57,561 nt of DNA from Bacteroidales bacterium (GCA_016934055.1 JAFGTR010000002.1:1-57561), one strand, 5' to 3'; counted from the stretch's first letter, positions 8,839-18,651 are shown. The notes: a model not told the origin generated them from the letters alone. Numbers and translations are program-made.

Positions 8839-10317
8839 ATGTTATTTAACTCCCTTGAATTTATTTTCTTTTTACCTGCTGTTGTGGCTCTGTATTTCCT
8901 ATTGCCGCACCGTTTCAGATGGATATTGCTGGTAATCGCCAGCTATTACTTTTATATGTGTGCCAATGTTAAATACGTGGCCCTTCTTTTCGCTGCAACC
9001 ATCATATGTTATTTAAGCGCCATTTGGATCTCACGATCAGCCAACCGATTGATCAGAAACGGATTGCTTATCCTCACCCTTATACTTTTGTTAGGACCAT
9101 TGTTTTTCTATAAGTATTTCAATTTTTTCAGCGGTGCATTTAACAGCACGCTGGAACAATTCAATATATTTTACAAATTTCCGTATCACAATTTTCTGCT
9201 CCCGGTTGGTATATCATTTTATACTTTTCAGGCACTGGGTTATACAATCGATGTATATCGGGGAAATATCCAACCGGAATACCACCTGGGAAAATTCGCC
9301 GTTTTTACTTCATTTTTTCCGCAATTGCTGGCGGGTCCAATAGGGCGTGCAGCATCCCTTATGCCCCAGTTTGAGAAGAAGATCAGTTTTAATTATACTG
9401 ACATCCGCGATGGCCTGACTTTGATGATCTGGGGTTTCTTTAAAAAGGTTGTAATTGCCGACAGGTTGTCGGAATACGTTAACATGGTTTACGATAATCC
9501 ACAGGCATATGATGGAGGACATTACCTGATAGCCACCCTGTTTTTTGCTGTACAGATCTATTGTGACTTCTCAGGTTATACCGACATTGCCAGAGTAAGT
9601 GCCAGAATGATGGGGATAAATTTAATGTTGAACTTTAAGCTTCCTTACCTGGCCACATCGATCCGTGAATTCTGGCAACGCTGGCATATCTCATTAACAA
9701 CATGGTTTAGGGATTACATTTTTTTACCCATATCAATTGCCATTTCCAGGAAAATTGAAAAAGAAAAGGTTTTGTTTATCAAGACTGACCTGTTCATATA
9801 TATCATCGCCAGCGCCGTAACCTGGTTTGTAACAGGACTATGGCATGGCGCCAATTATACTTTTATTGTCTGGGGTCTTATTCATGGATTTTTCCTTGTC
9901 ATGTACCAATGGCTTCATAAAAAAAGAATCAGGGTTCAGAAAAAAATAGGGATACGCAGTAATAATACTGTTGTTACCATTATCGAGACTTTTGTGACCT
10001 TTTTCATTGTAACATTTACCTGGATATTTTTCAGGGCTAATACCATAAGCGATGCTTTTATGATCACAGGAAAAATCTTTGACTTTTCAGCCGGGCACGT
10101 TATCAATCTGTTTAAATTCCCTGCTGACTTTTATATTGCCTTTATCAGCATCGGGCTGTTGTTGTTGATAGAAATACTGGAAGAATACAACCAACTGGTT
10201 AAAAAGTTGCATACTTTTATAAGACCTGTGAAATGGGCTATCCTGATTGCACTTGTTCTGGCTGTATTTATACTGGGCAAATGGGATTCGGCTGATTTCC
10301 TGTATTTCCAATTTTAA
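8839..10317 (+). CDS. MBOAT-family O-acyltransferase, AlgI-like
   Basis: This 492-residue polytopic membrane protein begins MLFNSLEFIFFLPAVVALYF, the standard start of AlgI/DltB-type MBOAT proteins. Family motifs are LLPVGISFYTFQALGYTIDVYRG at about 116-138, the LAGPIGRA segment, DFSGYTDIARVSARMMGI near 244-261, FWQRWHISLTTWFRDYIFLPI near 277-297, and the active-site region TGLWHGANYTFIVWG with His336 as the expected catalytic residue. AlgI-type proteins pass acyl groups, usually acetyl, across the inner membrane to a periplasmic SGNH partner. The next gene, 11 bp downstream, is such a partner. It starts a co-directional run of polysaccharide genes to 15170. Confidence 0.92.
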   Translation: MLFNSLEFIFFLPAVVALYFLLPHRFRWILLVIASYYFYMCANVKYVALLFAATIICYLSAIWISRSANRLIRNGLLILTLILLLGPLFFYKYFNFFSGAFNSTLEQFNIFYKFPYHNFLLPVGISFYTFQALGYTIDVYRGNIQPEYHLGKFAVFTSFFPQLLAGPIGRAASLMPQFEKKISFNYTDIRDGLTLMIWGFFKKVVIADRLSEYVNMVYDNPQAYDGGHYLIATLFFAVQIYCDFSGYTDIARVSARMMGINLMLNFKLPYLATSIREFWQRWHISLTTWFRDYIFLPISIAISRKIEKEKVLFIKTDLFIYIIASAVTWFVTGLWHGANYTFIVWGLIHGFFLVMYQWLHKKRIRVQKKIGIRSNNTVVTIIETFVTFFIVTFTWIFFRANTISDAFMITGKIFDFSAGHVINLFKFPADFYIAFISIGLLLLIEILEEYNQLVKKLHTFIRPVKWAILIALVLAVFILGKWDSADFLYFQF

Positions 10318-10328
10318 ATGTTTCACTG

Positions 10329-11465
10329 ATGAACGAAAAAGCACTTAGATGGATCATTAACATAGCAGGCGCCCTTTGTATTTATGCATTTCTGGCGGTC
10401 CGGAGTGAGCCTTTGTTTAATTTTGTTATGCTGGAAAAGGTCATCCCTGAATATTGGGAAAATACCAAATACGGGGAGCTTTATTATTTCAATTTTATAA
10501 GGCATTTCAGGGAACAAGGGCTGCCTAAGCATATTCAGAAATATCGTCACACTGAAAAACATCCCAACGTCCGGGATGCTGATATCCTGATGTTCGGAGA
10601 CAGTTTTCTCGATTTCTCAAGGATGGTTACTTTCCCTGAAAGGCTCAGTGATTCCCTGCACAAGAAGGTCTATTATGAAAGGTTTTTCAACGACCACAGA
10701 CCACTGGTCTATCTTGATAAATATGATTACTCAAACAATACACCGAAACTGGTAATCTACGAATCGACAGAACGCTATATTCCGCACCGGTTTAACCAAC
10801 CTCATGAAACATACTATGTTCAGGATTCAAGGAGTGCCATCCGGAAAAAAATTGCAGATGTAAAAGACTGGTTTTTCAGCAAAGGCTCAGAGGTAAAATA
10901 TAATGCTTTGCTAACCAGAAGTATTTTTTCAACACATTTGTATTCGGCCATTGCCACGCTGAAATTTGATGCGTTTGGTTATATTTCTCCGCAAACCCCG
11001 GTTTATTCTCTCAACCAGAAAGAGCCCTGGCTGTTTTACTGGGAGGAAGTAGATTCCCTCTCAAGTCAGGGTTACTATTATATGCATACTGAAGAAGAGA
11101 TCAATACTTATTGTGATAATATTGCTGATCTGCGGCATAAACTGAAAGACATGTATAATCTCGACATGGTTTTTCTGCCCATACCATCGAAATATACCAT
11201 ATATCACAAACTCATCAACAACGATCCTTATAATAACTTTCTGCCCCGTCTTTACGAAGGGCTTGCCCACAGGGGCGTTCCAACCATCAGGTTATATGAT
11301 GATTACAGAAATGCAACAGAAGTACTGTATTACGGGACTGACACACATTGGAATATAAAAGGACTGGATATTGCCCTGAATAAAACCCTGGAGTATATCA
11401 AAAGCTTGAAGGTCAACAACTATTTTGCTTTTGATTCAACCCATAAGACATACAAATTAAATTAA
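10329..11465 (+). CDS. AlgJ/AlgX-like SGNH acyltransferase
   Basis: This 378-residue protein has one N-terminal membrane segment (about residues 9-26), followed by a periplasmic SGNH-like domain. The nucleophile block is FGDSF (residues 89-93, Ser92). The catalytic pair is in YGTDTHWN (Asp338, His340), the DxHW motif of AlgJ/AlgX/DHHW proteins that transfer acetyl to a polysaccharide. It lies 11 bp after the MBOAT gene and 5 bp before the cytidylyltransferase gene, so co-transcription is likely. Overall similarity beyond the blocks is low, so the acceptor cannot be predicted. Together with the AlgI-like gene it implies O-acylation of the exopolysaccharide made by this locus. Confidence 0.82.
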   Translation: MNEKALRWIINIAGALCIYAFLAVRSEPLFNFVMLEKVIPEYWENTKYGELYYFNFIRHFREQGLPKHIQKYRHTEKHPNVRDADILMFGDSFLDFSRMVTFPERLSDSLHKKVYYERFFNDHRPLVYLDKYDYSNNTPKLVIYESTERYIPHRFNQPHETYYVQDSRSAIRKKIADVKDWFFSKGSEVKYNALLTRSIFSTHLYSAIATLKFDAFGYISPQTPVYSLNQKEPWLFYWEEVDSLSSQGYYYMHTEEEINTYCDNIADLRHKLKDMYNLDMVFLPIPSKYTIYHKLINNDPYNNFLPRLYEGLAHRGVPTIRLYDDYRNATEVLYYGTDTHWNIKGLDIALNKTLEYIKSLKVNNYFAFDSTHKTYKLN

Positions 11466-11470
11466 TAAAA

Positions 11471-12256
11471 ATGAAAGCAGTTTTACTTGCCGGCGGATTT
11501 GGCACAAGAATCAGTGAAGAAAGTGGCATTCGTCCGAAACCCATGGTTGAAATCGGAGGGAAACCCATATTGTGGCATATCATGAAAATTTATTCTCATT
11601 ATGGTATAAATGATTTTATCATATGCCTGGGATATAAAGGGAATATCATTAAAGAGTATTTCTCAAATTATTTTCTTTTTAACTCCGATGTAACCTTTGA
11701 TATGAAAAACAACAATATGAAGGTTCATAAGATGCATTCCGAACCCTGGTCAGTGACTCTTGTTGATACCGGTGAAAACTCCCTTACCGGCGGGCGTCTT
11801 AAAAGAGTAAAAGAATACATTGGGAATGAAACATTTTGTATGACTTATGGTGACGGTGTCAGTGATATCAATATTAACAATCTCATCATGCACCATAAAA
11901 ACCAGGGCGTTTTGGCCACTCTCACCTCTGTAAGACAACATGGTCGTTTCGGCGTTTTCAACCTGCACCCGGGCGAATCAAAAATAAAGTATTTCAAAGA
12001 GAAGCCTAAAAATGACGGTGATGATACGGCATGGATAAACGGCGGTTTTTTTGTCCTTGAGCCCAAAGTGCTTGATTATATCGAAGGCGATCAAATGTCT
12101 TTTGAAAGAGAACCTCTGGAAAAGCTTGCTGCCGATGGCCAGTTGTGCGCTTTCAGACATACCGGCTTCTGGCAGCCCATGGATACCCTGCGCGATAAAA
12201 ATCTTCTTGAAGGGCTTTGGCAAAGTCCGTCACCGCCATGGAAAGTATGGAGCTGA
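11471..12256 (+). CDS. rfbF: Glucose-1-phosphate cytidylyltransferase
   Basis: This 261-residue nucleotidyltransferase matches RfbF/DdhA over its full length. It makes CDP-glucose from CTP and glucose-1-phosphate, the first step of CDP-deoxysugar pathways. Signature features are [20 protein letters not shown] at 6-25 (nucleotide-binding loop and catalytic Lys), [28 protein letters not shown] near 127-137 (metal-binding Asp), and [15 protein letters not shown] near 190-204. The gene is 5 bp downstream of the AlgJ-like gene. A CDP-glucose 4,6-dehydratase normally follows, but here the next gene is a different SDR. Confidence 0.93.
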   Translation: MKAVLLAGGFGTRISEESGIRPKPMVEIGGKPILWHIMKIYSHYGINDFIICLGYKGNIIKEYFSNYFLFNSDVTFDMKNNNMKVHKMHSEPWSVTLVDTGENSLTGGRLKRVKEYIGNETFCMTYGDGVSDININNLIMHHKNQGVLATLTSVRQHGRFGVFNLHPGESKIKYFKEKPKNDGDDTAWINGGFFVLEPKVLDYIEGDQMSFEREPLEKLAADGQLCAFRHTGFWQPMDTLRDKNLLEGLWQSPSPPWKVWS

Positions 12257-12360
12257 AAATTAGTTTATCAGACAGTGAAGATCGCTGGGAATAAGAGTTC
12301 CAAAACTTTTTTGTTATTGAATTAATAGTTTAAGTTTACCAATAAATACATTAATATATC

Positions 12361-13407
12361 ATGAAAATAATAATAGCAGGCAATATGGGTTATGTAGGCC
12401 CAAGTGTTACCAATCAGTTACGTAAAACCTTCCCCGATGCACAATTAATCGGTTTTGATATTGGCTATTTCGCCCATTGTCTATCAAACGCCGACTTGCT
12501 GCCTGAAGCCAGACTTGACAGGCAGATATTCGGAGATATCCGGAAATTTCCCGAGCAACTGCTTGAAGGCATTGATGCTGTGGTCGATCTTGCTGCCATA
12601 TCAAACGATCCGATGGGCAACAAATTCGAGGAGATCACTCTCGATGTTAACTACCGTGCAGCTGTTGAACTGGCTAAAAAAGCCAAAAAAGCCGGTGTTA
12701 AAACCTTTGTGTATGCTTCAAGTTGCAGCATGTACGGAGCAGCCAGCGATTATCCGAAGAAAGAAGAAGATGAGCTCAATCCGCTTACGGCTTATGCCCG
12801 TTCAAAGGTATTTGCTGAAAAGGAACTGGCCCCGCTTGCCGGGGATAACTTTAAGGTTACATGTCTGCGCTATGCCACAGCCTGCGGATTCAGCAACAGG
12901 CTCAGACTCGATCTGGTGTTGAACGACTTCGTAGCCGGCGCACTCATCAACAAGGAAATAAGCATACTCAGTGACGGTTCTCCCTGGCGGCCCATGATCA
13001 ACACAAAAGATATGGCAAGGGCAGTGGAATGGGGTATTGTTCGCAGAAAAGAAAACGGTGGTAACTTTATTGCCATCAACACAGGCTGCAATGAGTGGAA
13101 TAACCAGATAAAACCCCTGGCTGAAGCTGTGGCCAATATAATACCCGGATGTAAGGTTTCTGTCAACCCGGAAGGAGGTCCTGACAAAAGATCATATATG
13201 GTCAATTTTGACCTTTATAAAAAACTGGCCCCTGATCACCAGCCCATTCATGATTTGGCAACCACTATACAGGAGCTGAGAGATAACCTGACAGCCATGA
13301 ATTTCAATGATCCCAATTTCAGGGAGTCGAAATATATCCGGCTTAAGGTGTTAAACGGGCTTCAGGAGAAAGGTTATCTCAACCAGCAACTGGAATGGAT
13401 CCGCTAA
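12361..13407 (+). CDS. NAD-dependent epimerase/dehydratase (extended SDR)
   Basis: This 348-residue extended short-chain dehydrogenase has an N-terminal Rossmann loop GNMGYVGPS (residues 7-15), an acidic Asp at the end of strand 2, the catalytic Ser region YASSCSMYGAA and the YxxxK pair in TAYARSK near 145-151. It differs from typical CDP-glucose 4,6-dehydratase (RfbG) in the loop and in the substrate region, so the exact reaction is uncertain: dehydratase, 4-epimerase or 4-ketoreductase. It sits between a CDP-glucose synthase and an RmlC-type epimerase plus a C-methyltransferase, so a step in a CDP- or dTDP-hexose branch is likely. A 104-bp AT-rich spacer precedes it. Confidence 0.82.
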   Translation: MKIIIAGNMGYVGPSVTNQLRKTFPDAQLIGFDIGYFAHCLSNADLLPEARLDRQIFGDIRKFPEQLLEGIDAVVDLAAISNDPMGNKFEEITLDVNYRAAVELAKKAKKAGVKTFVYASSCSMYGAASDYPKKEEDELNPLTAYARSKVFAEKELAPLAGDNFKVTCLRYATACGFSNRLRLDLVLNDFVAGALINKEISILSDGSPWRPMINTKDMARAVEWGIVRRKENGGNFIAINTGCNEWNNQIKPLAEAVANIIPGCKVSVNPEGGPDKRSYMVNFDLYKKLAPDHQPIHDLATTIQELRDNLTAMNFNDPNFRESKYIRLKVLNGLQEKGYLNQQLEWIR

Positions 13408-13424
13408 TTTTAATATAAAACATC

Positions 13425-13967
13425 ATGATATTTAATGAATTATCCCTTAAGGGAGCCTTCCTGGTAGAAGTGAAAAAAATTGAAGACGAGCGCGGTTTTT
13501 TTGGCCGTGCCTGGTGTAAAAATGAATTTCTGGAACACGGACTGAATCCTGACTTCGTCCAGCTTAACACTTCCTTTTCAAAGAAAAAAGGCACAATCCG
13601 CGGTATGCATTACCAGGTTGATCCTTACCAGGAAGTGAAATTCATACGATGTACACGTGGAAGCATATACGATGTCATTGTTGACCTCAGGCCTGATTCT
13701 CCAACCTTTATGAAATGGGTGGGCAGTGAGTTGACAGCCGACAATTACCGCATGGTATATGTCCCGGAAAATTTCGCCCATGGTTTTGTTACGCTTGAAG
13801 ATAACAGTGAAGTTTATTACCCGGTATCACAGGTTTATACGCCTGGGGCAGAAAGAGGAGCCCGATACAACGATCCGGGATTTAACATTCAATGGCCTGT
13901 GGAGATTACGGTTGTTTCACAAAAAGACCTTTCCCATCCCGATTTTGATCTTTCAAGACTTCAATAA
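13425..13967 (+). CDS. RmlC-type dTDP-4-dehydrorhamnose 3,5-epimerase family protein
   Basis: This 180-residue cupin enzyme has the RmlC fold size. Seen are ERGFFGRAW near 22-30, the catalytic His62 in GTIRGMHYQ, DVIVDLRPDSPTF near 83-95, VPENFAHGF with His119, and the Tyr pair in EVYYPVS near 129-135. Family members epimerise C3 and/or C5 of 4-keto-6-deoxy sugars. Since the upstream nucleotidyltransferase is CTP-specific, the substrate may be a CDP-sugar rather than dTDP-4-keto-rhamnose, so I do not assign rfbC. It lies 17 bp after the SDR and 21 bp before the C-methyltransferase. Confidence 0.85.
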   Translation: MIFNELSLKGAFLVEVKKIEDERGFFGRAWCKNEFLEHGLNPDFVQLNTSFSKKKGTIRGMHYQVDPYQEVKFIRCTRGSIYDVIVDLRPDSPTFMKWVGSELTADNYRMVYVPENFAHGFVTLEDNSEVYYPVSQVYTPGAERGARYNDPGFNIQWPVEITVVSQKDLSHPDFDLSRLQ

Positions 13968-13988
13968 TAATAAACATTAAAAATAAAT

Positions 13989-15170
13989 ATGAGACATACA
14001 CATTGCCCCAATTGTTACAGCCCTGACATCGAAGACTTTTTCACGATTAAGGACGCCCCCGTTCACAGCCTGGCTATTATGAAAGATTACAACGAGGCCA
14101 TGAATGTTGAACGCAAAGATATTACCATGGCCTTCTGTAATCATTGCGGATTTATCTTCAATTCCACCTTTGATACTTCTATTGATTATTATACCAAAGG
14201 TTATGAAGACCAGCAGGGTTTCTCCCCCACTTTTCTCAAGTTCCTCACAGGTGTTACAAACCGATTTATTGACAGGTACGATATTAAAAATAAATCTATT
14301 ATTGAGATAGGTTGCGGTAAGGGCGATTTTATATCGCTGATCTGTGAGCTCGGCAACAATAAGGGTATCGGCATTGATCCGGCCTGGGTACCCGGCCGTA
14401 CAAAGCCCAATCCGAATGTACAGTTCATCCAGGAATTCTATTCCGAAAAACATGGTGATCTGCAGGCAGACTGCATAAGCTGCAGGCATACACTGGAACA
14501 TATTCACGGCACCGGCGATTTTATGAAAACGATACGAAAATCCCTGGGCCAACGCGAAGATGTCATCCTTTTCTTTGAAATTCCCTGCATTGTCAGAATT
14601 CTTAAGATACAAGCCTTCTGGGATATATTTTATGAACACTGTACCTATGTAAGTCCGGGATCGCTGGCACGCTTATTTCGCCAGAACGGATTTGAAGTTC
14701 TGGATATGTACCTTGAATATGATGACCAGTATCTTTATATCGAAGCTAAACCTGTAAATACGCCTTCAACAAAGATTCACCCTTTGGAGGAATCAGTTGC
14801 AGAGCTGAAAGAGCTGACAAAAGTCTTCACAACCAAAATCAACAGCACACTTGATGCCTGGCGGAACAAATTTGCCGAACTGCGCGAAAAGAAGCTGAAA
14901 ACTGTTGTATGGGGAGGCGGTTCAAAATCAGTAGGTTTCCTGACCCATTTCGACCGTGAAAAAATTATTGACCACGTTGTGGACATCAATCCACACATGG
15001 TAGGCAACTATATTCCCGGCATTGGCAAGAAATATGTGGGACCCGATTTCCTGAAGGAGTACAAACCTGATGTTGTCATCATTATGAATGCTGTCTATAC
15101 CGAGGAAATCCGGAAGATGCTGCTAGAGCGCGGGCTGACACCGGAACTCATACCACTGGACAGGTTTTAA
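13989..15170 (+). CDS. Sugar C-methyltransferase (TylC3-type, SAM-dependent)
   Basis: This 393-residue protein has the three-part layout of deoxysugar 3-C-methyltransferases. There is an N-terminal zinc-binding segment (CPNC at 6-9 and CNHC at 50-53), a class I SAM fold with IIEIGCGKGDF near 104-114, and a C-terminal domain starting near VVWGGGSKSVGFLTHF (about 306). Known members methylate C3 of NDP-4-keto-6-deoxyhexoses to give branched sugars such as mycarose or the CDP-3-C-methyl sugars of Bacillus. Placement directly after the RmlC-like gene supports that use. It is the last gene of the rightward run and is convergent with the BACON protein across 59 bp with no clear terminator. Confidence 0.88.
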   Translation: MRHTHCPNCYSPDIEDFFTIKDAPVHSLAIMKDYNEAMNVERKDITMAFCNHCGFIFNSTFDTSIDYYTKGYEDQQGFSPTFLKFLTGVTNRFIDRYDIKNKSIIEIGCGKGDFISLICELGNNKGIGIDPAWVPGRTKPNPNVQFIQEFYSEKHGDLQADCISCRHTLEHIHGTGDFMKTIRKSLGQREDVILFFEIPCIVRILKIQAFWDIFYEHCTYVSPGSLARLFRQNGFEVLDMYLEYDDQYLYIEAKPVNTPSTKIHPLEESVAELKELTKVFTTKINSTLDAWRNKFAELREKKLKTVVWGGGSKSVGFLTHFDREKIIDHVVDINPHMVGNYIPGIGKKYVGPDFLKEYKPDVVIIMNAVYTEEIRKMLLERGLTPELIPLDRF

Positions 15171-15229
15171 CCACCAGTTTGTTTAATAAAAAAGAGGTTG
15201 TTTATAATATTCGTTAATCATTCATTGAA

Positions 15230-17398
15230 TTATTGCACCATTAATTTTTCTTTGAAAATTTTATTACCCTGCCAGATCATAACCACATAAAATCCTGGCG
15301 CTAATTCTATGGGTAATTTAACAGACTCATCAGATGAAATCTGCATATGCTGATTAAAAATAACCGATCCTGACATATCTGTTACCTTGAATTCGATATC
15401 GCCTGCAAAAAACAGAGAACCTGCATCAAAATAAAAATCTCCGGATGACGGATTTGGGAAAATAACCGGTTGAATTGTCAATCCCTGGTCATCAGGGTCA
15501 ATAGCTGAGATTACCATGGCATTTCCATAATCTATTCCCGATATTGAAACACCGCATGTATTTCTGGCAATGACCATATATAAGGTTTCTGTTGACACTG
15601 CATTTGTATCATCAAAACTAAGCTCAGTGGTAGTTGTTAACAGATCCTGGTTACGATAAACAAAATAGTCAACCGCACCTTCAACACTTTCCCATGTAAT
15701 GGTTACCCTGTCTTCATAAGTACCATCACTGGCGGAAACAACCGGGGCTCCCGGCAGTGAACAGCCTTCCTGGCACAGCAGTAAATGCCTGGGATCAACA
15801 CCGGGGCCAGCCAGGATTATTATAGTCTTACGAACCTCTGGTGTTGAATTTGCATCATATGTTAGCAAAAGAGTATCATTGTTTGACTTGATTAAAGCTA
15901 ACCAATTAGCAGTATCACTGGCCTCCCAGTTAATATTTGAGGTTACAGAAAATATTGCAGATCCGGCATTATTACTGACCAATATGGAATCATAAGAGAG
16001 GGTGATAACAGGTGTCACTCCTTCCTGTATGAGAGTAACTGTATCATTGTCTACACCGGGCCCGTTCAATACAATGTAGGCTGATCGTTCTGCAACCGAG
16101 GTGTTCTCATCATATGATACAGTGAGTATTGTATCATTTGTTTTTGCGGATGAAAGCCATTCAGCATTTTCACTTACGGCCCACCCGATATTTGAGCTTA
16201 CAGTATAAGTCACAGAGCCTGAAAGGGTGTCAACCGATTTTGATGATGGAGAAATGCTCAGCACAGCGGGTGCACCTTCCTGCGTTAAATTCACTGTTAT
16301 ATTGCTTACACCGGTGCCCGAAAGTATAAGGTTAGCTGAACGTTCTGCTACTGATGTGTTTGCATCATATAATACGGTGAGAGTTGTAGAGTTTGTCCTC
16401 GTGGCAGACAGCCAGTCAGCGCTTTCACTGACATTCCAGTTTATATTTGAGCTTACTGAAAACATTACTGAACCTGAAGCAGCATCAACGGATTTTGATG
16501 ATGGCGACACATCAAGCGTGGCCGGTACACCTTCCTGGTTCAGGGTAACCGTTTTATTGCTTACACCGGTGCCAGATAAGGTAATGGAGGCTGACCGGTT
16601 TGTAACTGTTGTATTTTCATCATACGACACGGTGAGTGTTGTTGCATTTGTCTTGGTCGCAGAAAGCCAGTCAGCATTTTCACTCACGGTCCAGTCGACA
16701 TTTGAAGTAACGGAAAAGGTTGTTGAACCCGCTGCATTATTAACAGTCTTTGAAGAAGGCGCAACAGATAGTGTCGGAGTTGTAGATCCACCACCGCCAT
16801 AATTATCCCATCCGGAAAATGAATATCCTGATGCCACCGCAACAACAGTAACCTCAACTTTCACAGGGAACCAGGTTGAACGCATGTCCCACACTTCATC
16901 ACTGCCTCCCCAGTTACTGCTGGCAATCACACTATAGGGATCCAGTTTCCATATATTAATCCCAAGTCGCCAGAAACTGCTGACCTTTGCAAAATCAACT
17001 CCTTCATAACTCCTCCACCAGGTGGTAGGACTGCTGTTATTGGTTACAACAGAACCTATAGTACTCAATGTTATCCTTGATGACATTGTTTCAGCATAAG
17101 CCTTTTCATCCTCCGGAGGATTGACACGATACTGCCATATGCCAAACTGAATCGCAACCGGTTCACTTCCTGCAATATTGAGCAGTTTGTATCGGGTATA
17201 AAACTGCCCGTTATAATAATTATATGGGCTTTTCCAGTTTTGCGGCAAAGTGCTGATATAATCCTGTGTGTAAAAATGATAACCATGGGGCGATGACATC
17301 GTCCATTCAATGACATCCTGAATGACAACCATCTCCTGTGAGTTAGCTGAGAAAGCCATTATAAGGCCTGCAATTGAAAAAATAATATGATTTTTCAT
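15230..17398 (-). CDS. T9SS cargo: four tandem BACON domains
   Basis: This secreted protein has about 722 residues from the ATG at 17398. A start at 17428 would add 10 residues before the signal peptide. The signal peptide (MKNHIIFSIAGLIMAFSANS) ends near SQE. Then come a unique domain of about 170 residues rich in Trp and Tyr, and four BACON repeats of about 85 residues (DNA about 15764-16780), each with TLSVxPSSKxV, SNxxWxVSExADWLSA and VTLxQEG. An FN3-like module and a T9SS type-A sorting domain (VIFPNPSSGDFYFDAG, LAPGFYVVMI) follow. BACON modules occur in Bacteroidota surface glycan-binding or mucin-associated proteins. It lies just downstream of the GT2 gene at 17455 on the same strand and may be co-transcribed. 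The N-terminal domain was not recognised. Confidence 0.88.
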   Translation of the reverse strand: MKNHIIFSIAGLIMAFSANSQEMVVIQDVIEWTMSSPHGYHFYTQDYISTLPQNWKSPYNYYNGQFYTRYKLLNIAGSEPVAIQFGIWQYRVNPPEDEKAYAETMSSRITLSTIGSVVTNNSSPTTWWRSYEGVDFAKVSSFWRLGINIWKLDPYSVIASSNWGGSDEVWDMRSTWFPVKVEVTVVAVASGYSFSGWDNYGGGGSTTPTLSVAPSSKTVNNAAGSTTFSVTSNVDWTVSENADWLSATKTNATTLTVSYDENTTVTNRSASITLSGTGVSNKTVTLNQEGVPATLDVSPSSKSVDAASGSVMFSVSSNINWNVSESADWLSATRTNSTTLTVLYDANTSVAERSANLILSGTGVSNITVNLTQEGAPAVLSISPSSKSVDTLSGSVTYTVSSNIGWAVSENAEWLSSAKTNDTILTVSYDENTSVAERSAYIVLNGPGVDNDTVTLIQEGVTPVITLSYDSILVSNNAGSAIFSVTSNINWEASDTANWLALIKSNNDTLLLTYDANSTPEVRKTIIILAGPGVDPRHLLLCQEGCSLPGAPVVSASDGTYEDRVTITWESVEGAVDYFVYRNQDLLTTTTELSFDDTNAVSTETLYMVIARNTCGVSISGIDYGNAMVISAIDPDDQGLTIQPVIFPNPSSGDFYFDAGSLFFAGDIEFKVTDMSGSVIFNQHMQISSDESVKLPIELAPGFYVVMIWQGNKIFKEKLMVQ

Positions 17399-17454
17399 AG
17401 ATGAGAGTGAGAGTTTGAAATTTAACATTAATTGAGATGTAAAATATTAGAAAA

Positions 17455-18375
17455 TTAAAGGATATTCGTCGTGTCAAAAGAAAGTCGCCGGATATTCCAC
17501 CAGGCCAGTCTATGGAAAAAACGAATTTTTAAAAGTTTTTGCGCCTTTTGGTATTGCTTATGGTTAAAAAATTCATCCGGAATGCTTACATTACGGTAAG
17601 TCCGTTTGAAAAAATTAATATTGTTTATGCGGGATGCTTCCAAAGAAAGTCTGGACAGAAAATTGTTATGACGGCCTTTTTCAATTAATCCAAGCCTGTA
17701 CTTATACACGTTATTGATCATGGCATCAATAAGGTGATTGGTCGACTGATTTGGCGATATCCGATAGTAAGCCAGTTCCTGCATTACATATAACATGGGG
17801 GCTTTAGTACTAATGCGATACCAGAAGTCGAAATCAGCAATCGGATGCAGGCTTGCATTAAAACCATTCAGGTCCAGAGCAATATCTTTCTTAATAGTGA
17901 CCCCTACAAAAGGAGACAGTTGAGAAAAATAGAAATATGACTCTTTAACGACCCGTATGTCATCTGTAAGTTCTTTTACCTGGCTGATGCCATCCCATTC
18001 CTGATCACTTACATTGCATCTTATGGCAAACCCTCCGATCTTATCCCCCCATTTCGCTAAAACCTTTTGTGCCATTTCAACATACTGACAATGTAAAATA
18101 TCATCATCATGCAAAATAGTTAGCCATGGTGTTTCACAATACCGTATGCAGTTATTGAAGTTTTCATCCTGGGGAACAGTTTCTGATGTCTTGACATACT
18201 TCATCAACGGATTATTGTAACTTTCAACGATCGTTTTAAAATCATCATGAGGTGAGTTGTTATCAATCAAAAGAATACGACATTTTACAGTTTGGTTAAC
18301 AGCGCTGTCAAGTGCCTTACGAATGTAATCGGTTCTTTTATATACCGGTAAAGCTATTGTAAAAAGGTTTTCCAT
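17455..18375 (-). CDS. Glycosyltransferase family 2
   Basis: This 306-residue cytosolic GT-A enzyme starts MENLFTIALPVYKRTDYIRKAL. It has LLIDNNSPHDDF near 35-46 and the metal-binding DDD in LHDDDILHC near 93-101, followed by WYRIST near 185-190. It adds a sugar to the growing lipid-linked repeat unit; donor and acceptor cannot be read from the sequence. The BACON cargo gene follows within about 60 bp on the same strand. A TATATTTG box lies about 20 bases before the start. Confidence 0.88.
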   Translation of the reverse strand: MENLFTIALPVYKRTDYIRKALDSAVNQTVKCRILLIDNNSPHDDFKTIVESYNNPLMKYVKTSETVPQDENFNNCIRYCETPWLTILHDDDILHCQYVEMAQKVLAKWGDKIGGFAIRCNVSDQEWDGISQVKELTDDIRVVKESYFYFSQLSPFVGVTIKKDIALDLNGFNASLHPIADFDFWYRISTKAPMLYVMQELAYYRISPNQSTNHLIDAMINNVYKYRLGLIEKGRHNNFLSRLSLEASRINNINFFKRTYRNVSIPDEFFNHKQYQKAQKLLKIRFFHRLAWWNIRRLSFDTTNIL

Positions 18376-18394
18376 AGAAGATCAATTTATTGCC

Positions 18395-18402
18395 CAAATA
18401 TA
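18395..18402 (-). promoter_or_regulatory. Putative -7 box for the GT2 gene
   Basis: On the minus strand TATATTTG matches TAnnTTTG and ends 19 bases before the ATG at 18375. The -33 region has no clear TTG. The divergent GT4 gene has its own box at 18652. Confidence 0.45.
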
Positions 18403-18651
18403 ACCATTAATCTTATATATGACCATTTTGGAAAAAAAGAGAAGAAAATCAAATGTGACAATTATAAAATTTATATTCTTTATTATCAAATGTTTAAATG
18501 ACTTCAACCAGCATAGTGTGCACATTGTCTTCATGTAATTTTCATAAAGGTTTATTTGGCTCAGAGAATAATTTAACCTGCCAAATCAAGGTGTTAATCA
18601 ATTTTTTTTAAGGTTTAACAACTATAGGCTCAATAATTCTGTAAATTGGAA

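Noticed and set aside
12455..12922. A 155-codon frame overlapping the SDR in another frame
   Set aside because: Overlaps the conserved SDR core entirely and shows no family features.
13977..14639. A 220-codon open frame antisense to the C-methyltransferase
   Set aside because: The sense frame has zinc and SAM motifs and fits the operon. The antisense frame has no domain or promoter evidence.
16227..16802. A 191-codon open frame antisense to the BACON repeats
   Set aside because: It mirrors the periodicity of the repeats on the other strand, has no recognisable domain, and the sense frame carries a signal peptide, BACON motifs and sorting domain.
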